Assembly (NCBI RefSeq): GCF_000969825.1
Contig: NZ_KQ033919.1
Span: 1,898,173 to 1,962,172, forward strand
Source of the DNA: Parabacteroides gordonii MS-1 = DSM 23371
GTDB lineage: Bacteria; Bacteroidota; Bacteroidia; Bacteroidales; Tannerellaceae
Reading direction: 5' to 3'
DNA length: 64,000 bases
Below the pieces are notes generated by a model that saw nothing but the letters and a program-made list of their open reading frames with translations, searched no databases and had not been told where the DNA came from. Below, one piece after another: positions 34,236 through 44,600 of the stretch (its first letter is position 1; every line of letters starts with the position of its first letter). A program made the position numbers and the translations under genes.

Positions 34236-35876
34236 TTATTTACTGCAAGAGCAACGCGGTTTCAGTTGTTTGAAGAAATCGTTTCCTTTATCGTCAACCA
34301 GGATGAAGGCAGGGAAATCTTCTACTTCGATCTTCCAGATTGCTTCCATTCCCAGTTCAGGATATTCCAGACATTCTACCTTCTTGATACTTTCCTGTGC
34401 AAGGATAGCAGCCGGACCACCGATACTTCCCAGGTAGAAACCACCATGTTTCTGGCAAGCGTCTGTTACCTGCTGGCTACGGTTACCTTTAGCGATCATG
34501 ATCATGCTACCGCCGTTGTCCTGGAACAGGTCGACATATGAGTCCATACGACCGGCAGTTGTCGGGCCAAACGAACCGGAAGCCATTCCTGCCGGAGTCT
34601 TGGCCGGGCCTGCATAATAAATAGGATGATCTTTGATATACTGAGGCAGACCTTCGCCCTTATCGATACGTTCTTTCAGTTTTGCGTGAGCGATGTCGCG
34701 GCCCACCACGATTGTACCGCTCAAAGAAAGGCGGGTTGAAACCGGATATTTGGTCAGTTCTTTCAGGATATCTGCCATCGGCTGGTTCAGATTGATCTTA
34801 ACTGCGTTACCTTCACCGGCTTTACGCAATTCTGCAGGGATCAGACGGCCTGGGTTGGAATCCATCTTTTCGATCCAGATACCATCTTTATTGATCTTAC
34901 ATTTAATATTACGATCCGCAGAACAGGAAACACCCATACCCACCGGACAAGAAGCACCGTGACGGGGCAGACGAACGATACGTACGTCGTGTGCATAATA
35001 TTTACCACCGAACTGAGCACCCAGACCAATGTTGTGAGCAGCTTCCAATACTTGCTTTTCAAGTTCGATATCACGGAAAGCACGTCCGCCTTCGTTGCCG
35101 CTTGTAGGCAAATTGTCATAATAATGAGTAGAAGCCAGCTTAACAGTCAGCAGGTTCTTTTCTGCTGAAGTACCGCCGATAACGAATGCAATATGATAAG
35201 GAGGGCAAGCAGCCGTTCCTAATGTCTTCATCTTTTCAACCAGGAAAGGAACCAGAGTTGTCGGATTCAGGATCGCTTTTGTTTCCTGGAACAAATAAGT
35301 CTTGTTGGCAGAACCACCGCCTTTTGCTACACAAAGGAATTTATATTCCATACCTTCAGTTGCTTCCAGGTCAATCTGTGCAGGCAAATTACATTTTGTA
35401 TTTACCTCGTCATACATATTCAACGGAGCATTCTGAGAATAACGCAGGTTTTCTTCTGTATATGTTTTGTAAACACCCAACGACAACGCTTCTTCATCGC
35501 AATAACCTGTCCAGACATGCTGGCCTTTTTCACCGTGGATGATTGCTGTACCTGTATCCTGACAGAAAGGAAGCTGGCCTTTGGCTGAAACTTCGGCATT
35601 ACGAAGGAAAGTCAGGGCAACAAATTTGTCGTTGTCGCTGGCTTCCGGATCACTCAGGATCTTAGCAACCTGTTCGTTATGTTCGGGACGAAGCATAAAA
35701 GCCACATCACGGAAAGCAGCGTTAGCCATTGCCGTTAGTCCTTCTTTTGCAATTTTCAGCATCGGTTGTCCTTCAAATTCGGATACCGACACATAATCTT
35801 TTGTAAGCAGATAATACTCTGTAGTATCCGGTCCCAGTGGGAACGGTTCCTGATACTTGAAAGGAGGTGTTGCCAT
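34236..35876 (-). CDS. Class I (iron-sulfur) fumarate hydratase
   Basis: The protein has 546 residues, the length of E. coli FumA/FumB. The N-terminal domain (about 1-350) carries cysteines expected to ligate the catalytic [4Fe-4S] cluster, including FCQDTGTAI and [10 protein letters not shown], plus [18 protein letters not shown]. The C-terminal domain has the swivelling region with [20 protein letters not shown]. It interconverts fumarate and malate in the reductive branch that anaerobic Bacteroidales use to make succinate and propionate. The cluster makes it oxygen-sensitive. Monocistronic, with promoter and terminator visible. Confidence 0.95.
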   Translation of the reverse strand: MATPPFKYQEPFPLGPDTTEYYLLTKDYVSVSEFEGQPMLKIAKEGLTAMANAAFRDVAFMLRPEHNEQVAKILSDPEASDNDKFVALTFLRNAEVSAKGQLPFCQDTGTAIIHGEKGQHVWTGYCDEEALSLGVYKTYTEENLRYSQNAPLNMYDEVNTKCNLPAQIDLEATEGMEYKFLCVAKGGGSANKTYLFQETKAILNPTTLVPFLVEKMKTLGTAACPPYHIAFVIGGTSAEKNLLTVKLASTHYYDNLPTSGNEGGRAFRDIELEKQVLEAAHNIGLGAQFGGKYYAHDVRIVRLPRHGASCPVGMGVSCSADRNIKCKINKDGIWIEKMDSNPGRLIPAELRKAGEGNAVKINLNQPMADILKELTKYPVSTRLSLSGTIVVGRDIAHAKLKERIDKGEGLPQYIKDHPIYYAGPAKTPAGMASGSFGPTTAGRMDSYVDLFQDNGGSMIMIAKGNRSQQVTDACQKHGGFYLGSIGGPAAILAQESIKKVECLEYPELGMEAIWKIEVEDFPAFILVDDKGNDFFKQLKPRCSCSK

Positions 35877-35939
35877 ATCTTTATTATTTAATTATGTAAT
35901 ATTGGTTTTATAATTCAAGAATGATCCGTTTTCGCATGG

Positions 35940-35947
35940 CAAACTTA
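35940..35947 (-). promoter_or_regulatory. Fumarase gene -7 element
   Basis: TAAGTTTG on the minus strand fits TAnnTTTG; the leader to the ATG at 35876 is about 60 bases. Confidence 0.4.
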
Positions 35948-36006
35948 GATAAAAATCACGAAATACGGGAGAGGTTTTGAAAAGAAAAACATATATTTGC
36001 ATGAAT

Positions 36007-38220
36007 ATGAAAAAGCTTACCATATTTTTCACATTGTGTCTGCTCATAACCAACCATTTGACAGCACAGATAAGTCACGGAGGCAAACCACTTCCGATGA
36101 CGGAAATCAACACCCGCTCCGGTAGCATATTCAAAGAAATGCCATCCTTTGATATAAAAGAGCAACTACGTATCGACTCCCTAAATGAAAGTGATTTGCG
36201 CAGTGGTTATCACTTTGCCTATAAGTTTATGACGGACTTTACACCGGAAAATTCGGGTACTCGCTTTACACTGGCGGATGGTACCCGGGTATGGCGTCTG
36301 GGTATACGCTCAGCCGGGGCTTACTCTATTAATGTATTATTCTCGGAATATGAAGTGCCGGAAGGTGCCCGGCTTTTCCTTTATAATCCTGATCAGACAC
36401 ATATATTGGGTTCATTCAACCAGCTTAATAATTCGGAACTGGGATTATTGCCTGTTGCACCGGTGAAGGGAGACGAATTGATCATCGAATACCAGGAACC
36501 TGCAAATGCTCCGTTTCACGGCAAGTTGAAGGTTGGCGAAGTGAACCATGATTATCGGGGATTTAAAAGATATGAGCCCAAAGGAGAAGATCCTTTTTTA
36601 TGGTGCATGAAACCATTGGTCTACCTGCAAGAGGAAACAGATAAATATGACGAGATCGGGCGAAGCATCATTCTGATCGTTATCAATGGAGAAACAGCTT
36701 GTACGGGTACATTAATTAATAATACGGAAAATGACGGTAAACCTTATATTCTGACAGCCTCCCATTGCCTGAACAATCGATTTCAGATTCAACCTGACTA
36801 TGAACAAGTAGCAGGCAATATCGTTACCTTTTTCAATTATGAAAGTCCGCTTTGTGACCCCGTTATGAGAGGCACAGAAGAAATGTCAATGGCATCAACC
36901 CTTTTCAGGGCGACCAATGAAAATACAGATATGGCATTACTAGAACTAATAGAAACTCCACCAGTTTACTATCAGCCTTATTATGCCGGATGGAATGCAA
37001 AGAATCAGGGAACTGCGCCTTATATCAGTATACATCATCCAAAGGCATCCGTAAAAAGATTTGCAAAAGCAGAAAGTGTTGTATTAACTTCTTTTTCTTT
37101 TTTTGAGAAGAATGGACACTGGCATGTCAAGGAATGGGCAGAAGGAAGTACACAGGACGGCTCTTCTGGTTCTGCCTTATTCGACAACAACAATCAGATA
37201 ATCGGAGGACTTTCCGGAGGAGGAGCAAGTTGTTCACAGCCATACGACGATTACTATTTCGCATTAGCCAAAAGCTGGGATTTTTCCTCTGATGCCGACA
37301 AACAATTAAAAGCATGGCTCGACCCTGCCAACCGAAACAAAGAACTCACCTGTAATGGCCTCGACCCTTATAGTACCACACCCGCTATCCGCCTGAGTAA
37401 CATTAGTGAAAGCGGTAAAACAAGCACGATAGAAACGACAGCCCTCCCCTCACCCGGAACAGGGCCGGCTTTCGGAAACAACTCATTAGGCATGACCGAG
37501 TTTGCAGAGATTTACAAAACGACTGGCGATGCCACTATTTTCGGCACTTATATAGTCAATCCGGCTATCAGCGACTCTAAAAACATCGACATAGAAATAA
37601 CCGTATACAGTGGCTCCGACAAACCGGAAAGGCTTTTACATTCCGAATCATTCCAACCGAAATTCACAACGTTTGAGAAAGAAGACTTCGAAAGCGTCTC
37701 CAAGCCATTGAACCGCGATCAGGAATCATTTATTACATTTTCCGAACCGGTAGCGGTGTCCGGAACTTTCTTTGTCGGATACAGAATCAAGTCTTCTACA
37801 GAGAATGTTTCCTTCTCGGCATTCAACCTTCCGAAAGGAGAAACCACCAAGAACACCACATGGATCAATTATAAAGGGCAATGGATAGAGGCAACCGCTC
37901 ACCCGGCATCACCGATGAGCACATCCTTGTTTGTGGATCCGGTCATTCAGTATAACACGGCATCAGCCAATGCTTCGATCGAAAAAAGTAATCCTATCCG
38001 TATCTTTATGGGGGCAAATCCCGGAACAGTTCATGTCCTGCTACCGGAAGATATCCGGCAAGCCCGGTATACTTTATTCACGGCAGATGGAAAAACATTG
38101 CAGGGCGGCACGGTCTACGCCGGGCAAAATACAGTGACAACACCCTCTGCCACAGCAGGGATCTATCTGATACAGGTTACTTACAATAATGAAAGTTTCA
38201 CGCAAAAGATATTATTTTAA
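36007..38220 (+). CDS. Secreted trypsin-like serine protease with C-terminal sorting tail
   Basis: The protein has 738 residues from ATG 36007 (signal MKKLTIFFTLCLLITNHLTA). An N-terminal region of about 200 residues precedes a chymotrypsin-fold domain resembling lysyl endopeptidases. The triad is visible as TASHC (His253), NTDMALLEL (Asp308) and QDGSSGSALF (Ser387). A beta-rich domain and a final about 70 residues ending GIYLIQVTYNNESFTQKILF resemble a type IX secretion type A sorting domain. It is probably exported and anchored at the surface or released. An in-frame ATG at 36001 lies almost on the TATATTTG box (35992-35999), so the start or promoter is not settled. Cleavage specificity is not established. 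Confidence 0.85.
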   Translation: MKKLTIFFTLCLLITNHLTAQISHGGKPLPMTEINTRSGSIFKEMPSFDIKEQLRIDSLNESDLRSGYHFAYKFMTDFTPENSGTRFTLADGTRVWRLGIRSAGAYSINVLFSEYEVPEGARLFLYNPDQTHILGSFNQLNNSELGLLPVAPVKGDELIIEYQEPANAPFHGKLKVGEVNHDYRGFKRYEPKGEDPFLWCMKPLVYLQEETDKYDEIGRSIILIVINGETACTGTLINNTENDGKPYILTASHCLNNRFQIQPDYEQVAGNIVTFFNYESPLCDPVMRGTEEMSMASTLFRATNENTDMALLELIETPPVYYQPYYAGWNAKNQGTAPYISIHHPKASVKRFAKAESVVLTSFSFFEKNGHWHVKEWAEGSTQDGSSGSALFDNNNQIIGGLSGGGASCSQPYDDYYFALAKSWDFSSDADKQLKAWLDPANRNKELTCNGLDPYSTTPAIRLSNISESGKTSTIETTALPSPGTGPAFGNNSLGMTEFAEIYKTTGDATIFGTYIVNPAISDSKNIDIEITVYSGSDKPERLLHSESFQPKFTTFEKEDFESVSKPLNRDQESFITFSEPVAVSGTFFVGYRIKSSTENVSFSAFNLPKGETTKNTTWINYKGQWIEATAHPASPMSTSLFVDPVIQYNTASANASIEKSNPIRIFMGANPGTVHVLLPEDIRQARYTLFTADGKTLQGGTVYAGQNTVTTPSATAGIYLIQVTYNNESFTQKILF

Positions 38221-38524
38221 TCAAAAATACACAATAAGTGAGTCGGAAATACCAGATTGTTGTATGATCAAAGACAAAGCAAATACAAAAAATTAACCTA
38301 ATTACATCGGAGTAGTCGCCTTAAGAAAGGCCATAAATACTACTATTTGCATCCATTTCAGCCAAAAAGAGGTTGCCGATTCATTAATAAGTATTAATTA
38401 GAAAGATTTTATTGTATCTTTGCTATTCATAACAAAAAAATGCTTTAGTTTTGCACTTTGATGGCTAAGGGACAATTGAAAGTGAATATATAAACATAGT
38501 AACATTTTAAACTTACATCAAATT
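38221..38524 (+). promoter_or_regulatory. Gene-free region with two promoter elements for the OmpA/TPR lipoprotein gene
   Basis: This 304-base stretch has no ORF of note. Two TAnnTTTG matches occur: TATCTTTG at 38415-38422 and TAGTTTTG at 38446-38453, about 100 and 70 bases before the ATG. A small GCCTT/AAGGC hairpin lies near 38320-38335. Tandem promoters would suit a highly expressed gene. Confidence 0.45.
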
Positions 38525-40216
38525 ATGAACAAAAAGTTTTTATTGTCATTCTTCGTAATGGCAGCAATTTTAACCCTTTCTTCTTGTTCTAACAAGTTGA
38601 AACCGCTAGCTGAAGAGTATATCAAAGCTGAGCCGCAGCCGCTAGAGGCTATCGGAGGCAAAGTTCCGGTAACTATCAACGCAACATTCCCTGCAAAATG
38701 GTTCAACAAAAAAGCTGTTGTAACAGTAACTCCGGTTCTTCGTTACGCAGGTGGTGAAGCATGGGGAACATCTTACACTTACCAAGGTGAAAAAGTAAAA
38801 GGCAACAATCAGGTTATTGCACAGAAAGAAGGTGGCAACGTAACTATGAAGTCTGCATTTACTTACAAACCGGAAATGAAAAAATCTGAATTGTATTTGA
38901 CTTTCGACGCAAAGATCAAGAACAAAACAGTTAAATTGCCAGACGTAAAAATCGGTGAAGGTGTAATCGCTACTTCTGAACTGGCTGACGCTGCTACTGC
39001 AACTGCTGCTATCGCTGCTGACAAATTCCAGCGCATCATCAAAGAAGCTCACGATGCAAACATCATGTTCCTTATCCAACAGGCTGAATTGCGTGCTAAA
39101 GAGTTGAACTCTGACGCAATCAAAGAATGGAAAGAACTGGTTAAAAACGCTGACGAAGCTCCTAATCAGAACGTAGCAATCGAAATCTCTGCTTATGCAT
39201 CTCCTGATGGTGGTGTTAAGTTGAATACAGGTCTGGCAGAAAGACGTGAAGGTAACACTTCTAAATATCTGAACAAAGAGTTGAAGAAAATGAAAGTTGA
39301 CGCTCCGGTTGACGCTCGTTACACTGCTCAGGACTGGGAAGGTTTCAAAGAATTGGTATCTGCTTCTAACCTGCAGGACAAAGACCTCGTATTAAGAGTT
39401 ATCTCTATGTATCAGGATCCTGAAACAAGAGAAAAAGAAATCAAAAATATCTCTGTTGTTTATTCTGACCTGGCTGAAACTATCTTACCTCAGTTGCGTC
39501 GTTCTCGTTTGACTGCTAACATCGAAATCATCGGTAAGTCTGACGACGAAATCAGCGCATTGGCTAAGAGCAATCCTTCAGAACTGAACATCGAAGAAAT
39601 TCTGTATGCTGCTACTCTGACTAACAACGATGCTGAAAAGATGGCTATCTATACAAAAGCTTCTGAATTGTATCCTAACTGCTACCGTACTTGGAACAAC
39701 ATCGGTATGATGGCGTTCAAGGCTGGTGACCTGGCTAAGGCTGAACAGATGTTCAACAAATCTAACTCTGTTAAGGCTAACAACGAAGCTAACATGAACT
39801 TAGGTCTTATCGCTCTTACTAAGGGTGACCAAGCTAAAGCTCAGCAATTGTTCGGTAACGCTGCTGGTGTAGCTGAATTAGGCGAAGCTCTGGGTGTTCT
39901 TTACCTGGAACAAGGCGAATATGCTAAGGCTGTTAACTCTTTCGGTTCAGTTAAGACAAACAACGCTGCTTTGGCTCAGTTGTTAGTTAAGGATTATAGC
40001 AAAGCTTCTCAGACTCTGAACGCTGTTGCTAACCCTGACGCTACTACTTCTTACCTGAAGGCTGTTGTTGCAGCTCGTACAAACGATGCAAACGCAGTTA
40101 TCAGCAACCTGAAAGCTGCTATCGCTGCTGACAAAGCTATGGCTAAAGAAGCTGCTATCGATCTGGAATTTGCAAAATATGCAACTAACGCAGATTTCGC
40201 TAGCTTAGTTAAGTAA
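38525..40216 (+). CDS. OmpA-like/TPR outer-membrane lipoprotein, probably abundant
   Basis: The protein has 563 residues. A lipobox LSSC (about Cys21) follows MNKKFLLSFFVMAAILTL. Residues about 30-150 are beta-rich. An OmpA-like segment follows (EISAYASPDGGVKLNTGLAE, then RREGNTSKYL), then three or more TPR-like helical repeats (CYRTWNNIGMMAFKAGDLAK, NEANMNLGLIALTKGDQAKA). The codon choice is strikingly restricted (GCT, AAC, CTG, GAA), as in ribosomal genes, pointing to strong expression. It may link the outer membrane to peptidoglycan. Flanked by tandem promoter elements and a strong terminator; monocistronic. Confidence 0.85.
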   Translation: MNKKFLLSFFVMAAILTLSSCSNKLKPLAEEYIKAEPQPLEAIGGKVPVTINATFPAKWFNKKAVVTVTPVLRYAGGEAWGTSYTYQGEKVKGNNQVIAQKEGGNVTMKSAFTYKPEMKKSELYLTFDAKIKNKTVKLPDVKIGEGVIATSELADAATATAAIAADKFQRIIKEAHDANIMFLIQQAELRAKELNSDAIKEWKELVKNADEAPNQNVAIEISAYASPDGGVKLNTGLAERREGNTSKYLNKELKKMKVDAPVDARYTAQDWEGFKELVSASNLQDKDLVLRVISMYQDPETREKEIKNISVVYSDLAETILPQLRRSRLTANIEIIGKSDDEISALAKSNPSELNIEEILYAATLTNNDAEKMAIYTKASELYPNCYRTWNNIGMMAFKAGDLAKAEQMFNKSNSVKANNEANMNLGLIALTKGDQAKAQQLFGNAAGVAELGEALGVLYLEQGEYAKAVNSFGSVKTNNAALAQLLVKDYSKASQTLNAVANPDATTSYLKAVVAARTNDANAVISNLKAAIAADKAMAKEAAIDLEFAKYATNADFASLVK

Positions 40217-40237
40217 GTAAGTTTACAACCTACATAC

Positions 40238-40270
40238 AAAGAGGGAGCCCAAAAGGTTCCCTCTTTTTTT
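40238..40270 (+). terminator. Terminator after the OmpA/TPR lipoprotein gene
   Basis: AAAGAGGGAGCC (40238-40249) pairs fully with GGTTCCCTCTTT (40255-40266), then a T-run. Confidence 0.93.
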
Positions 40271-40369
40271 ATGTCCTAAAATATACCTGTATCCTATCGG
40301 AATGACCCATAAATAGTTTATATTTACAGCAGGAAACAAATGGATCAGAAACCACTTAATAGACTAGTT

Positions 40370-41017
40370 ATGAAACGAATTCTACTCTTTTGCCTGATTT
40401 GTATCGTGCATACTACCGGCCTTGTTGCTCAGATAGACAGTACACAATTTCTGTTGAAAGGTTTTCAGGATGGATACGTCTTTTACAAAGACGGCCGTCA
40501 ATTCCAGGTTCCGATGAACTATAGCCTGCCGATCAAGAAATTCCTCTTTCTTGACCCAAACGATAATAACAACATAAAAGAATTCCTCGAACCGGAGATG
40601 GTCGCAACGATCAAGATCGGGGACAGGATCTTCCTGCCTACCAAAGACGGAGCCACGGAAGTACTGCAAATGAATCCACCTCTTTTCGTCCAATACAAAG
40701 GTTCGATGCGTTGGGAAGGGAAACAGGTTGGATACGGAGGACGTTCGGAAACCTCGGCTGTAGAGTCTTATTCCACCTTCCAGGCCGGAGCCACCGTACA
40801 TAAACTGGAAACAGAAAAACTTATCCTAACCAGCATATTCAAGATATTCCGCATCGAACGAGGCGGCAAGCAATATCGTTTCTCCAGCGAGAAACAATTC
40901 CTGAAAGCTTATCCGGAACATAAAGAGGTATTAAGGAAATACATTAAAGACAATGATATAAACTTCGAAGTAATAGAGGATGTGTTGCAGGTTTACAACC
41001 ATGCGGCGACCTTGTAG
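40370..41017 (+). CDS. Secreted protein of unknown function
   Basis: The protein has 215 residues from ATG 40370, which begins a clear signal peptide (MKRILLFCLICIVHTTGLVA, cut after AQ). An in-frame ATG at 40340 only adds ten polar residues. The mature part is mixed alpha/beta, with FQDGYVFYKDGRQFQVPMNY near the start and a lysine-rich C-terminal helix (PEHKEVLRKYIKDNDINFEV). No cysteines, catalytic motif or known domain were recognised. It stands between the abundant lipoprotein gene and a tandem repeat array, with no clear terminator of its own before the array. Confidence 0.75.
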   Translation: MKRILLFCLICIVHTTGLVAQIDSTQFLLKGFQDGYVFYKDGRQFQVPMNYSLPIKKFLFLDPNDNNNIKEFLEPEMVATIKIGDRIFLPTKDGATEVLQMNPPLFVQYKGSMRWEGKQVGYGGRSETSAVESYSTFQAGATVHKLETEKLILTSIFKIFRIERGGKQYRFSSEKQFLKAYPEHKEVLRKYIKDNDINFEVIEDVLQVYNHAATL

Positions 41018-41059
41018 AATGTTTTACCAGTTAAAATTCCCCACTTCTTTTATTCATGT

Positions 41060-41147
41060 GGGGAATATTCCCCACTACTACGGGGATTATCCCCCACAAC
41101 AACGGGGAATGTTCCCCACTGCAATGGGGATAAACTCCCACTGCAAT
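41060..41147. repeat. Tandem array C: four 22-bp GGGG/CCCC palindromic units
   Basis: Units begin at 41060, 41082, 41104 and 41126, exactly 22 bp apart. Their consensus opens GGGGAATRTTCCCCACTRC; unit 1 holds the perfect 14-bp palindrome GGGGAATATTCCCC and unit 3 nearly so. A decayed fifth unit may follow (41148-41169). Just before the array, ATTCCCCAC (41036-41044) pairs with GTGGGGAAT (41058-41066), giving a further hairpin. The array is 43 bases downstream of the unknown secreted-protein gene and may lie in its 3' untranslated region. Confidence 0.88.
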
Positions 41148-41169
41148 AGGAGATCCTGTTCCCGTGCTT

Positions 41170-41623
41170 AACATGACAGATCACAAAGGCACAGTGCCTG
41201 AAATCTTTACAAATACCGAATTTCGGAAGATGTGTGAAAAATAACCGGGTTTTACTTGTTTTATCCGATGATACTCCATACTTTTGCTACGTACTCCGGT
41301 AAAGCGTTACCGGTCAGTACATTTTATTGATTACGGAAGCGTTTTAAAGATATTATCCTTTTAATGAAATCTCGACAATTTCAAATGCACTGGATAATAG
41401 ACAACAAGAACGCTCACGTGCCTTTCCTTGTTATACCTATTCATAGGTGTATATATTTGTACATTTGTATGGATTAACAAGATAAAGGGCGTGGGTTGTT
41501 GTTTATATCAGTGCATTGGGCAGTCGAGAGCCTCATTAAAAGATATATCAACAGTTCCTACGCCTTCTTTATTTTTACAACATCCATTCTGGGAATTGAT
41601 GGATACCCTAATAAGTTTTCAAT
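41170..41623 (+). promoter_or_regulatory. Gene-free region and long leader of the giant surface-protein operon
   Basis: About 450 bases without a convincing gene. Overlapping -7 matches TATATTTG (41452-41459) and TACATTTG (41460-41467) lie about 21 bases after a TTG at 41428-41430, a good Bacteroidetes promoter. The leader to the ATG at 41624 is then about 150 bases. Within it, AAGGGCGTGGG near 41487 can pair imperfectly with CCTACGCCTT near 41558, reinforced by TTGTTG/CAACAG and TATATC/GATATA. A long stem of this kind suggests leader-based control, not a known riboswitch class. Confidence 0.45.
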
Positions 41624-44600
41624 ATGAAAAGGGTAACTTTACACAAAATGATTGACAGGCCATCGTCGAACCACAACATGGCAGCTACCGGACAACCGAC
41701 CCCCTCCGGCGGCAAACGAACCTTACATCTTCTACTGGCACTAGGCATCGGACTACTAGCCAGCAGTAGCTGGCTGCAAGCACAAACTACAATTTATGTA
41801 GATGCAAACACTGGTGTTAATATTAACAATGATGGCTCACAAGACAAACCCTACAAAACAGTAGCAGCTGCTATAACAGCCGCCAGTAGCGGTGATTCTA
41901 TTATTCTTAAAAGCGGAACATACGCTGAAGCACTGACTATCGACAAGAAACTGACTATCCAAGGAAAGGATAGCACAGAGGCCGGTTCGGTCATTACCAA
42001 GCCAATAACAGTTGCTACCACCGAGCCGGTAGTATTATCCCAATTACGTATATCTGTTTCGGGAGATGTGTCTGGAGTGGAATATTCGAATAAGGCCGAT
42101 GGAGGAACTATTTCGTTGAAAGAGGTTGCATTGTACAGCCCTGACTCGGGTTTAAAAATAAACAAGGAAACAGCAACTAATAAGTATAGTGTAAATATTG
42201 AAGATTCACATATTAATGCTCCTAAACATTATGCAATGTGGGTAAGAGGACAAGCTACTAATGAAATCAAAGTCAAAAGTTCTAAACTGGAAGGTTGGTG
42301 CGCCATTTATGCTTCTTTGGGACAACCGGATATCACTATAACAGATTCGTATTTGTATGGAACCAATAGTTATGGTGATAAATTCACTATGAATTGGGAG
42401 ACCAATGCCCCCAGTAATGGCTTCGCAACCTTAATATTGGAAAGTACACAAAATGGCAAGATACAATTAGAAGACACTTATGTTGCAGCCCTGCATACGG
42501 CTGAGTCGACACAAGGACAGGCAGTCATTTCTTTTCAAATCAGATATTCTACTACCAGTAGTTATGTACGGAATGTAACCGGCAACACAGTGACATTGAA
42601 AGGTACATCTTCTTTATACATGGATCGGGGGGATGTTTCCAATCCGGTATTGGCATACTCAGAAACAAAAGCGACAGACAAGGATGGAGAGGAGCATATA
42701 GGCGAAAACAACAAAATAGTTTTGGCTGACGGCTGGAAAGGTTCGATCACTTATGGCGTAGACAATAAAAAGCCATCTTCCGTATTATACGCAGATAAAA
42801 ACAATGAGTACCGAAACTTCTTTGTCCCTGCCGCCATTAAAGATTTGAGTAAATTTACAGTAGCGACCGACTCTGTAAACATGGAAATTGAAACAAGTGG
42901 CGATTTCAATGCGGCTGTTACCGCCTTAAATGCCGGTCCGCGCAAATGTTCCATCCAATTGGCAGAAGCAGAGTATGATTTTAGCAATACGCTTTTTACT
43001 GTAAACAAGAATTTAACCCTATCGGGAACAGACACGACAAAGACTATACTTAAAGGTGCAATCACTCTTTCGCCCGATGACTCCGCAACCGATACCACCC
43101 GTATTGCTATCAAAGGGATCAAGTTCGATTATGCACCACAAAAGGTAAGTGGCACGGATTCTTGTAAGCCTTTGATTGGAATAAAAGGAAATGTAAATCT
43201 ACTGGTTGAGAATTGCCTGTTTAATAATCAGACTGCAGGATATGGAGCGTACAATACGATGTTACCAGCCAAACAACATCAGCATGTGTTTTATACAGCA
43301 CCAAATGCAACAGGTCGTTTAGCATTAAAAAATTCTGTTGTTAATCTAAACGCTAATTGCCAAAGTTGCATTCTAGTGGATGGCATCATGAAAGATATCT
43401 CTCTTACTAATGTAAAAGTAAATGGAAACACTGAAGAAGGAAGTTGCCAGTATGGAGTATATATCTTCCATGAGAAAACACCTGTCACTTTAGATAATAC
43501 AACCATATTACTGAATAACCATTATTGCATTTATGCAAAATATGCAGGTAATCAAACTATAACGGTAAAGAATAAATCTCTTCTTTCAGGATATGGAGCT
43601 ATCTATTCGTTTGGATCTGAAAATATGATCATTAATGTTTTAGGAGGAAGTACATTAACTGGTATCACGAAAAACAACGGCCCGTCCGATAGTTTTGGCG
43701 CACTCATATTGCAGGCTTCAAACAATAAAGTTACGATCGAAGATTCGTACATAGGAAACGAGTTTAGGGCAAAGCAAACCGCATCAATGACTCCTATTCT
43801 GTTTAATAGCAATCCATATAAGTCAGATGGGAAAGACAAATATGCCCAGAATAACACGATAACGATAAAAGGCCGAAGTATTATCAGAACTTTAAAAAGT
43901 CAAACTAATCCAACCCTGGTAAGCTATGGTCAGGATTTAGCAGAAGATAACAACACTATTATCATTGAAGGTAACCAGATACAATTAAAAGATCAGGATG
44001 ATAAAGATTGTATCATAATAAATAAGCCAGAAGGTGCTTTCAGAAATGCATCAGCAACTATTCTTGCGACTATTGACTTTGGAGAATTGTATGATACAGT
44101 GTATTATCATGAACCAATAGCGCACGCTGGAGATATGATTATGGCAACAGATACAACAGTAGACAAAACGCTGCGTTCATTAAATGCTGCTAAAGACAAC
44201 TTTTTTCAAAAACCAAATACTGCAAAGACATGGGAAGCATATACTATCCCCGACAATATAGTTTTCCATTGTAAAGACGGCTATTTAGTAACAGGGGAAA
44301 CGGCAGCAAAGGAATTTGCTAATTCAATTTCCGACAAGCCCGTTTTCTATCTAAAGCAAACAGCTACTAAGTTTAGCACAGTTGCTGTCGGCGATAACCG
44401 GGTAAAAGTTCCGACCAGCACCACCTGGAACAATGCCAACAACGCCAACCGTTCGGTTGAAATTGCCGACAATGCAACGCTGACGATCAACGTCGATATG
44501 GCTTTGGATACCGTCTTCATGGCAGAAACGGCACAGCTGAAAACCAGTGCCAACGTAACAGCCAGAGCAGTACAGTTGACTTATAACGTAGCAAAGAGCT

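Noticed and set aside
34074-41147. Tandem repeats as CRISPR arrays
   Set aside because: Units of 22-23 bp are directly adjacent with no unique spacers of 25-40 bases, vary between copies, and no cas gene is present.
41428-41655. Plus-strand frame of 75 residues before the giant surface-protein gene
   Set aside because: It begins before the promoter boxes, covers the leader and overlaps the real start; composition is not protein-like.
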